Shown here: in pieces, positions 14,979 to 20,047 of the stretch
How the letters are laid out: each line of letters starts with the position of its first letter
Position numbering within the stretch: position 1 is the stretch's first letter
Assembly (NCBI GenBank): GCA_013813755.1
Contig: JACCRD010000027.1
Span: forward strand, 1 to 20,047
DNA: 20,047 nucleotides
Direction of reading: 5' to 3'
Origin: Acidobacteriota bacterium
GTDB lineage: Bacteria; Acidobacteriota; Blastocatellia; Pyrinomonadales; Pyrinomonadaceae
Program-made: the position numbers and the translations under genes
Notes under the pieces: generated by a model
Database searches by the model: none
What the model was told of the DNA's origin: nothing
What the model saw: the letters and a program-made list of their open reading frames with translations, nothing else

Positions 14979-15432
14979 TTAATTCTAAAAGTTCTCTGAG
15001 ACTTTCCAGAGCCTTTTTGACAATTTGTTTGGAATATCTATATTTTTTGGCGTTCGATTCAAATTCATCAATGTCCAGAATTTGTCTTTGTTTATCTTTC
15101 CAGACAATGACATCAATGTCGAGATCAACATAATCCAAAATATTATTTTCAAAAACCGGCGGCTGATTTACATTGCAGTAAAAATTTCGCAAACTACCGT
15201 CCGGTTCGTGAAATCGAAAAATACTATACCAGCGTTCGAACCAGTAATATTCATAACTCTTTGTGCCAGGTTTGATAACGCCTAAATGTTGATGCCTTAT
15301 TTCTTCTTCGAATTCACCGTATAAAATAATTGATGATTTATTTTGTTCGATTACACTCGCGTTCCAACTTCTGTAAATTTTGTTGTCGATTTTTCTGGAG
15401 TTGACTGTTACAGCATTATTAATGGCTCTCAT
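14947..15432 (-). CDS. DUF402 family protein (FomD/Ntdp-like)
   Basis: A 161-residue protein matching the DUF402 pattern. The core runs YYWFERWYSIFRFHEPDGSL (62-81), RNFYCNVNQPP (82-92), then LDYVDLDIDVIVW (99-111) and LDIDEFE (119-125). The clustered Asp residues (D100, D103, D105, D107, D120, D122) fit the metal-binding acidic sites of this family. Characterised members are FomD, which hydrolyses a cytidylyl phosphonate intermediate in fosfomycin synthesis, and Ntdp-type nucleoside tri/diphosphatases. Phosphate hydrolysis of a nucleotide-linked substrate is therefore plausible. Its own substrate cannot be read from sequence. It overlaps the permease start and follows the palindromic element; whether it belongs to the exporter is inference. 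The ATG lacks a visible ribosome site. Confidence 0.78.
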   Translation of the reverse strand: MRAINNAVTVNSRKIDNKIYRSWNASVIEQNKSSIILYGEFEEEIRHQHLGVIKPGTKSYEYYWFERWYSIFRFHEPDGSLRNFYCNVNQPPVFENNILDYVDLDIDVIVWKDKQRQILDIDEFESNAKKYRYSKQIVKKALESLRELLELIDKQQFPFNI

Positions 15433-15494
15433 TAAATTAAAATACGATTACTTAGTCAAAAGCTGCTAACGAACGTTTGGCTTTCTCAAAATAC

Positions 15495-15629
15495 TAGAAG
15501 CTATCTCAAAAATAGATTGTAAGCGTTTTGAGTTCAAACTTTAGTTTGCTCCGCCGCGCTTCGTTGGCAGAAACACACGTTGAAGCGCGAACTCAGAACG
15601 CCGGGTGCGTATTTTTGAGATAGCTTCTA
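15495..15629. mobile_element. 135-bp palindromic MITE-like element
   Basis: The ends are perfect 20-bp inverted repeats, TAGAAGCTATCTCAAAAATA at 15495-15514 and its reverse complement at 15610-15629. Nested inside are GCGTTTTGAGTTC (15523-15535) against GAACTCAGAACGC (15589-15601), with one mismatch, and GCGCTTC (15556-15562) against GAAGCGC (15582-15588). The outermost TA on each side may be a TA target duplication, as made by IS630/Tc1-mariner and some IS5-group elements. There is no room for a transposase. It is therefore best read as a non-autonomous MITE or a structured intergenic repeat, whose transcript would fold into a long branched hairpin. Confidence 0.75.
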
Positions 15630-15651
15630 AAAATTATCATCACGCAAAAAC

Positions 15652-16566
15652 TTAGCCAATTGATGAAGAGTCAAAATCGGTCATTTGCAGAAAAACATCT
15701 TCCAGATTTGAAGGGCGCAGAAGCATCTGGCGTGTCCCATAATAATTCATCAGCGCAGTTAGCTCGTCGGGCGTTTCGGCAAAATATAAATGAGTTAGTC
15801 CGCGTTTTTGAAATAAAACATTTTTGATATTCTGCGGTTTGATTGAAAGTTCGACTTCTCGAATTTCGAGCGCAAATTTTTTAACCCGTTCCTCAATAAT
15901 CTGTCTCGGAAATCCTTCGATAACAATTTTTCCGCGGCTCATCACAATTAATCTGCGCGCTAATTTTTCAGCTTCATCCATATAATGAGTTGAAATAACA
16001 ATTGTTAAATTTTCTTCGCGGCGAAGTTCTTCTAATTTCTCCCAAATTTCCTGTCGGACATTCGGGTCAAGTCCGGTGGTCGGTTCATCGAGCAAAAGAA
16101 TTTTCGGACGATGAAGCAAGGCTCTGGCAATGATCAGGCGCCGCTTCATTCCGCCGGAGAGGTGTTCTACCTTTTCGTCTTTTTTATCAGTGAGCTTTAT
16201 GAAATCGAGCAGCGCGTCGCACCTTTTTTCCGCTTCAAACTTTTGGATTCGGAAATATTTTGAATAAACAAGAAGATTTTCACGAACATTTAAGTCCGGA
16301 TCAAGATTATTCTCCTGCGGAACAACACCGAGAATTAATCTGATATGTCTGCCTTTGGTTCCGATACTGAGTCCATCAACCTTCAAAATTCCTGAAGTCA
16401 AGGGCGAACGCCCGGCGATCATTCGCATTGTGGTTGATTTGCCGGCGCCATTTTCACCCAAGATGGCAAAAGTTTCGCCGCTTTCAACGTGAAAACTAAT
16501 GTTGTTAACAGCTCTCTGAACACCAAAATTTTTAACCAGAGCAATTGCTTCAATAGCTTTTATCAT
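15652..16566 (-). CDS. ABC transporter ATP-binding protein (NodI/CcmA-like)
   Basis: A 304-residue ATPase that pairs with ABC-2 permeases. Counting from the upstream GTG (16575), Walker A is GENGAGKST (40-48), Q-loop Q87, signature LSGGM (139-143), Walker B ILLLDEP (159-165) and H-loop H197 (STHYMDEAE). All ATPase residues are intact. The region after 230 is a C-terminal accessory domain typical of NodI-like exporters and ends PSNLEDVFLQMTDFDSSSIG. I chose the ATG at 16566 (MIKAIEAIAL) over the GTG three codons earlier, because the family starts close to the first strand; neither has a Shine-Dalgarno. The permease gene lies downstream beyond a palindromic element and DUF402. The cargo is unknown. 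Confidence 0.93.
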   Translation of the reverse strand: MIKAIEAIALVKNFGVQRAVNNISFHVESGETFAILGENGAGKSTTMRMIAGRSPLTSGILKVDGLSIGTKGRHIRLILGVVPQENNLDPDLNVRENLLVYSKYFRIQKFEAEKRCDALLDFIKLTDKKDEKVEHLSGGMKRRLIIARALLHRPKILLLDEPTTGLDPNVRQEIWEKLEELRREENLTIVISTHYMDEAEKLARRLIVMSRGKIVIEGFPRQIIEERVKKFALEIREVELSIKPQNIKNVLFQKRGLTHLYFAETPDELTALMNYYGTRQMLLRPSNLEDVFLQMTDFDSSSIG

Positions 16567-16628
16567 ACTATTCACAACAAATTATCAGTTTAAATTCAGA
16601 TGCTTCCTGAATCCTCCGGGTTCGAACA

Positions 16629-16659
16629 TTGAACAAAACAAATTTCGAAAAATTATAAT
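16629..16659 (+). promoter_or_regulatory. Promoter of the 16678 gene
   Basis: A perfect TATAAT (16654-16659) is preceded by TTGAAC (16629-16634) with a long 19-nt spacer. Transcription near 16666 would leave a leader of about 12 nt before the ATG at 16678 and no Shine-Dalgarno. This agrees with the short-leader pattern suggested for the ligase gene. Confidence 0.45.
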
Positions 16660-16677
16660 CTAATGTAAAATTATCGA

Positions 16678-17085
16678 ATGAACTCAACAGACTCTAACCT
16701 AATGCAAAAAACGAGATTACTCAAAGAAGCAAGATTTCAACTTTTAAAACTTCATAAATTACTAGTCGATTCGGAAAGAGCCGTTTACGAACATCGCAAC
16801 GGACAAGTTACCAGCGGTCAGTTTTTGAATGTCCTGATCAATGACAACGATTTTCAGTGGCTTAAAAAATTTTCAAATTTGATTGTTGAAATTGATGAAA
16901 TGTTTGATTTGGATGATGGAGTGAGTTTGGAAATGATTGAAAATTATTTATCTAAAATGACGGAGTTGCTTGACTTAGACGAGACTGATGAAGACTTTAA
17001 AAATAAATACACAAAAGTTTTGCAGAATAACTCTGAGATCCAAGAAAAACATCAGCAACTAAAAATATTTTTATCAAAAAGTTAA
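16678..17085 (+). CDS. Uncharacterised small helical protein
   Basis: A 135-residue acidic protein that I cannot assign to a named family. It has no signal peptide, membrane segment or cysteine cluster. The conserved-looking core is RFQLLKLHKLLVDSERAVYE (20-39), then GQVTSGQFLNVLIND and DFQWLKKFSNLIVEIDEMFD (58-77), followed by an acidic helical tail ending KIFLSKS. The pattern HKLL-D-ER--YE...W-----LIV-IDE looks like that of small hypothetical proteins found in varied bacteria, but I cannot name a characterised member. Its own promoter-like sequence and a strong terminator make it a single-gene unit, flanked by divergent and convergent minus-strand genes. The ATG at 16678 is followed by a second in-frame ATG at 16702, which could be the real start. 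Confidence 0.75.
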   Translation: MNSTDSNLMQKTRLLKEARFQLLKLHKLLVDSERAVYEHRNGQVTSGQFLNVLINDNDFQWLKKFSNLIVEIDEMFDLDDGVSLEMIENYLSKMTELLDLDETDEDFKNKYTKVLQNNSEIQEKHQQLKIFLSKS

Positions 17086-17114
17086 AAAGGGCGTAATTTT
17101 ATTACGCCCTTTTT
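17084..17114. terminator. Bidirectional intrinsic terminator
   Basis: A 14-bp inverted repeat, 17084-17097 with 17101-17114, surrounds a TTT loop. The core GGGCGTAAT/ATTACGCCC is flanked by A5 and T5, so it makes a GC-rich hairpin with a U-tract on either strand. It overlaps the TAA of the plus-strand gene and lies 22 nt past the transaldolase stop, so it should serve both convergent genes. Confidence 0.92.
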
Positions 17115-17136
17115 ATTACTCGTACAGAAAATAAAA

Positions 17137-17787
17137 TTATTTAATGCCGCTCTTTTTCCAGTCGGCGGTAAAAGCGTCTAAACCTTTATCAGTCAGAGGA
17201 TGAGTCGCTAATTGCTGAATAATCTTAAACGGAATTGTAGCGACATCTGCGCCGAGGAGAGCCGAATCGACAATATGCATCGGGCTGCGGACACTCGCCA
17301 CCAGAACCTGAGTCTCAAAATCATAATTCTCGTAGATTTGGACAATATCGGAAATCAGCTGCATACCGTTTTGACCGATGTCATCGAGCCGTCCGATAAA
17401 AGGACTGATATAACTCGCTCCCGCTTTTGCCGCCAGCAGAGCCTGCGCGGCTGAAAAACACAACGTGACATTAACCTTTGTGCCTTCTTCACGGAAAATC
17501 CGGGTGGCTTTTAGTCCTTCCAGAGTGAGAGGACATTTGATCACTACGTTCGAAGCGATTTTTGCGAATTCGCGTCCTTCCTTCAGCATTCCTTCAGAAT
17601 CCAGAGACGTTACCTCTGCTGAAATGTCGCCGGGAACCATTTCGCAGATTTTTGCGATATGTTTTTTAAAATCAATTTTTCCTTCCTTCGCCATCAACGA
17701 AGGATTAGTCGTTACGCCGTCAATCAAGCCCATTTCCATGGCTTGTTTTATTTCACTCAAATTTGCCGTATCAATAAAAAATTTCAT
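17137..17787 (-). CDS. tal: Transaldolase (TalC-type small subfamily)
   Basis: A 216-residue protein of the short transaldolase/fructose-6-phosphate aldolase family. The Schiff-base lysine is K84 in VVIKCPLT. Two positions tell transaldolase from F6P aldolase: E58 in ISAEVTS, where the aldolase has Gln, and Phe in SPFIGRLDD, where the aldolase has Tyr. Both favour transaldolase, which transfers a dihydroxyacetone unit between sedoheptulose 7-phosphate and glyceraldehyde 3-phosphate in the pentose phosphate pathway. Other motifs are FIDTANLSEIK at the start, DGVTTNPSL (23-31) and NVTLCFSAAQALLAAKAGA. Length is normal for the subfamily. The ATG has a good GGAGAA site 5 nt upstream. It is probably monocistronic, with a 123-nt gap upstream and a shared terminator downstream. 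Confidence 0.93.
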   Translation of the reverse strand: MKFFIDTANLSEIKQAMEMGLIDGVTTNPSLMAKEGKIDFKKHIAKICEMVPGDISAEVTSLDSEGMLKEGREFAKIASNVVIKCPLTLEGLKATRIFREEGTKVNVTLCFSAAQALLAAKAGASYISPFIGRLDDIGQNGMQLISDIVQIYENYDFETQVLVASVRSPMHIVDSALLGADVATIPFKIIQQLATHPLTDKGLDAFTADWKKSGIK

Positions 17788-17910
17788 AGCTTCTCCATAT
17801 TCAGATTCGTTAATCGACTTTTTTTACAAAATATAATTTAGCACGATTAATCTTTCTAAAAATTTAATTTTAACGCTTCGCGGCTAAAAATAACAATAGC
17901 TAATTTAACT

Positions 17911-18936
17911 TCATCTAAATTGTTTATTTAATTCAGATTTGATTATTTTTTGCATTTCCGGAAATTTTTGCAAACGCTCCGCAGCCTGCAGAACAATTTT
18001 CAGCATCGGCGCGATATACCGGATAAAATAAGTTTTTCCGCGTGTGACAGATTGAAAGGAAAATGTGCCGATCGCCTTTAAGCAGCGTTGGATTGTTTGC
18101 AGCTGAAATTCTTCATCGAAGCGGTCGTATTCGATTATTTCGAGTCCTGATTTCTCTCGTTCTAACAGAAAGAAACGCTTTTTTTCATCGAGCCAGTCTT
18201 TGTCAGGAATTTCCAGGACCCTGTCGAGCAAAATCGAAACTAAATCATAGCTGGTGGTGCCGATTCGTGCGTCCTGATGGTCAATGATATGCAATCGGTT
18301 TTGGTTGTCAACCATTAAATTTGCCGCGTGAAAATCGCGGTGGCATAACACTTTGGCGCGAGTTTCGAGTTCCGAAGCAAGTTCGGCAAATTCCTTTTCA
18401 AGCGCGACACTTTCCATTTTGGAAAGTTCTTCGCGGCGGTAAGTTTCAAAAAAATGCGTTTTGAAAAATCTGAGTTCCCAGCCGAGCTTTTCGCGGTCAA
18501 ACATCAGTTTTGAAGCGATTGAGTTGGTGTCAAAAGCTGTTCGGGTGGCAGCCTGGATTTTAGGAATTAAAGAAATCGCCCGGTCAAATAGAATTTCCCG
18601 CTCCGCTCTGTTTGATTCGTCTAAAACGTCGCGCAAAATTTGCTCGCCTAAATCTTCCAAAACGATTACGCCGAATTCGCCGTCGAAGTCCAAAATTTTA
18701 GCTACCGGAAGATTGCATTTTAAAAACAATTTGGTGATGTCCAGGTAATTATGTTCATCCGAAAGAAAAGGTTCGGCATAAAGACAAGCGATGGCGGTGG
18801 AAGTGTTCCACTTGATGCGAAAATACTCGCGGGTCGAAGCATCCGGCGTTAAAAGCTCAAATTCGCTGTTTTTGTCGTTTCTCTCAAGAAAAACTTCGAG
18901 TCTCCGGGCGGCATGTTGTGCAAAAACTTGGCTCAT
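17911..18936 (-). CDS. amgK: AmgK-like sugar kinase (aminoglycoside phosphotransferase fold)
   Basis: A 341-residue APH-fold kinase resembling AmgK, the anomeric kinase for N-acetylmuramate and N-acetylglucosamine in MurNAc recycling. The N-lobe has the typical DASTREYFRIKW (32-43). The catalytic loop is HRDFHAANLMV (199-209; D201, N206) and the metal site IIDHQDARIG (217-226; D219, D222). The GWELRFFKTHF segment near 152-162 is also seen in this family. It starts 21 nt after the nucleotidyltransferase gene, and this pairing matches the amgK-murU arrangement known in Pseudomonas. That context is the main reason for the name; substrate choice is inferred, and a general APH-type kinase remains possible. 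No Shine-Dalgarno is visible before the ATG. A 123-nt gap separates it from transaldolase. Confidence 0.75.
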   Translation of the reverse strand: MSQVFAQHAARRLEVFLERNDKNSEFELLTPDASTREYFRIKWNTSTAIACLYAEPFLSDEHNYLDITKLFLKCNLPVAKILDFDGEFGVIVLEDLGEQILRDVLDESNRAEREILFDRAISLIPKIQAATRTAFDTNSIASKLMFDREKLGWELRFFKTHFFETYRREELSKMESVALEKEFAELASELETRAKVLCHRDFHAANLMVDNQNRLHIIDHQDARIGTTSYDLVSILLDRVLEIPDKDWLDEKKRFFLLEREKSGLEIIEYDRFDEEFQLQTIQRCLKAIGTFSFQSVTRGKTYFIRYIAPMLKIVLQAAERLQKFPEMQKIIKSELNKQFR

Positions 18937-18957
18937 ATTTCACAAACAATTTTATAT

Positions 18958-19974
18958 CTATTGAGCGAGCGGAACAATATAATTTTCACCTCTGAAAAAA
19001 CCCTTCAACGCCTTTTCTGGAAGTTCGCGGCTGTGGCGAAGCATTTCGGCTCTGACAATTGCCACATTTTCAAATATTTCACCGGCTTTTATATTCACGC
19101 CGTCAGCAATGATTGATTTTTTAATTTGAGCATCGGCTTCGATATTGACGTTGTCCCAAATAACCGAATCGCTTATTTGCGCTGAATTTGAAATCCGGCA
19201 ATTTTCGCCCCTGACAATTTTCTCCTTCTGCCCATTGAGCATAGCCAGGCTGATGTCGAGATAACGCGGAATAGTCGAGAGTTCAAACCAGCTTCCCCGC
19301 GTGATATGGGCGGAAATCGTTTCGCCTCTGGCAATCGCCGGACGATAAAATGTCGGCACGATATCCGAATAAACTCCACGCGGAATATATTCAAAAACAC
19401 GCGGCTCGAAAATATGAATTCCCGTAAACATTAATGGATTTTGGATTTTGGATTTTGGATTTTGGATTAATTCAATTTTCGCATTCGCGGATGGGTTGGG
19501 AAATTCGCCAAAACCTGTAACTTGATTGTTTTCGGTTTCGACAATTGTGAAACGTTCGCGGAGCGCGTTTTCTTTGAGAACCATTGTCGCCAGAGCACCG
19601 GAATTTCTGTGTGTTTCGAGCGCCGCGGCAATATCAATATCGGTAATAATTTTGCCGTTAATAATTAAAAAAGTGTTGTCCTCAAGCAGATGCCGGGCGT
19701 TATCGAGTGCGCCCGCCGTTCCGAGAATATTCGGTTCTTCGATTGTGTATTCAATTTTAACACCAAACCGACTGCCGTCGCCGAGCGCATTTTTAACCGA
19801 CTCAGGTTGATGGTGAAGGTTAACAATAATGTCTGTGAAACCAAATTGAGCGATGTATTCGGCGACGTACCCGACCAGCGGTTTGCCGAGAAAAGGAATG
19901 GCAGGTTTTGTGCGGTCAATAGTGAGCGGAAAAAGCCTTGTGCCAAAACCTGCGGCTAAAATCATTGCTTTCAT
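18958..19974 (-). CDS. Sugar-1-phosphate nucleotidyltransferase with C-terminal hexapeptide repeats (MurU-like)
   Basis: A 338-residue protein counted from the ATG; numbering below is from the TTG five codons upstream. The N-terminus is AMILAAGFGTRLFPLT (8-23) with the RTKPAIPFLGKP lysines (26-37), typical of NTP-sugar pyrophosphorylases. EPNILGTAGAL (85-95) is the sugar/NTP loop. The usual NGDxxTD segment reads NGKIITDID (111-119), with Lys at the normally metal-binding Asp. Residues about 258-310 form left-handed beta-helix hexapeptide repeats (NSAQISDSVIWDNVNIEADA), absent from short MurU proteins. Residues 175-185 (IQNPKSKIQNP) come from a DNA heptamer repeat. With the AmgK-like kinase 21 nt downstream it may make UDP-MurNAc or a related NDP-sugar; a mannose- or glucose-1-phosphate enzyme is also possible. 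The ATG at 19974 fits the family start better than the TTG at 19989. Confidence 0.82.
   Translation of the reverse strand: MKAMILAAGFGTRLFPLTIDRTKPAIPFLGKPLVGYVAEYIAQFGFTDIIVNLHHQPESVKNALGDGSRFGVKIEYTIEEPNILGTAGALDNARHLLEDNTFLIINGKIITDIDIAAALETHRNSGALATMVLKENALRERFTIVETENNQVTGFGEFPNPSANAKIELIQNPKSKIQNPLMFTGIHIFEPRVFEYIPRGVYSDIVPTFYRPAIARGETISAHITRGSWFELSTIPRYLDISLAMLNGQKEKIVRGENCRISNSAQISDSVIWDNVNIEADAQIKKSIIADGVNIKAGEIFENVAIVRAEMLRHSRELPEKALKGFFRGENYIVPLAQ
19436..19468. repeat. Heptanucleotide tandem repeat (GGATTTT)n inside a gene
   Basis: GGATTTT occurs at 19436, 19443, 19450 and 19457, followed by a partial GGATT at 19464. It lies within the nucleotidyltransferase reading frame and encodes the low-complexity stretch IQNPKSKIQNP. 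Seven is not a multiple of three, so gaining or losing one unit would shift the frame, while three units would insert or remove seven residues. Confidence 0.9.
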
Positions 19975-20047
19975 AACGGATGTCGTCAAAGGGCAAATTG
20001 CAGTTGTTTTGCAAACTTATCGAACTTCAAACCATACTTTTTTTGCA

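Noticed and set aside
19987..20047. Tail of another minus-strand gene at the right edge (frames ending KKVWFEVR or FAKQLQFAL)
   Set aside because: Two frames are equally possible, with only 10 to 20 codons visible, so neither can be supported.

Overview
The window looks like chromosomal DNA from a Gram-negative-type bacterium of moderate to low GC (judged by eye, not computed). The mix points to Acidobacteriota, perhaps Blastocatellia, but this is inference. The clues are a soluble Ser/Thr kinase flanked by zinc ribbons with a PEGA domain, a NodI/NodJ-type ABC exporter, a PccB-type carboxylase, an AmgK-like kinase beside a sugar nucleotidyltransferase, and little use of Shine-Dalgarno sites. 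No 16S rRNA or other decisive marker is present.

Layout. 1-110: start of an exported protein (minus strand, cut by the window edge). 423-769: tRNA-Lys(CUU) on the minus strand, interrupted in its anticodon by a 271-nt group I intron, with a strong promoter and a terminator. 899-2524: zinc-ribbon/Ser-Thr kinase/PEGA protein on the plus strand, followed in frame by a kinase-domain remnant (2525-2767). 2747-4036: O-antigen ligase-like membrane protein. 4301-11739: a tightly packed minus-strand cluster, transcribed alr, plsC-like, winged-helix/PD-(D/E)XK-like protein, mutS, yihY-like, SIS-domain sugar-phosphate protein. 11824-14060: acyl-CoA carboxylase beta subunit and an exported coiled-coil protein. 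14160-16566: ABC-2 permease, DUF402 protein and ABC ATPase, with a 135-bp palindromic MITE-like element between the ATPase and the DUF402 gene. 16678-17085: an uncharacterised plus-strand helical protein ending in a bidirectional terminator. 17137-17787: transaldolase. 17911-19974: a nucleotidyltransferase plus AmgK-like kinase pair.

How the genes fit together. Much of the content concerns the cell envelope: D-alanine supply (Alr), phospholipid acylation (PlsC-like), polysaccharide polymerisation or ligation (Wzy/WaaL-like), amino-sugar phosphate handling (SIS protein), and sugar activation that may recycle MurNAc (AmgK/MurU-like pair). MutS and the nuclease-like protein sit inside this cluster, probably cotranscribed.

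The least ordinary items are the group I intron in tRNA-Lys(CUU), the in-frame pseudokinase remnant with HRN in place of HRD, the 135-bp palindrome splitting the ABC exporter locus, a heptanucleotide repeat inside the nucleotidyltransferase gene, and the Mrr_N-like/PD-(D/E)XK-like protein next to mutS. I see no CRISPR array, prophage or complete transposase.
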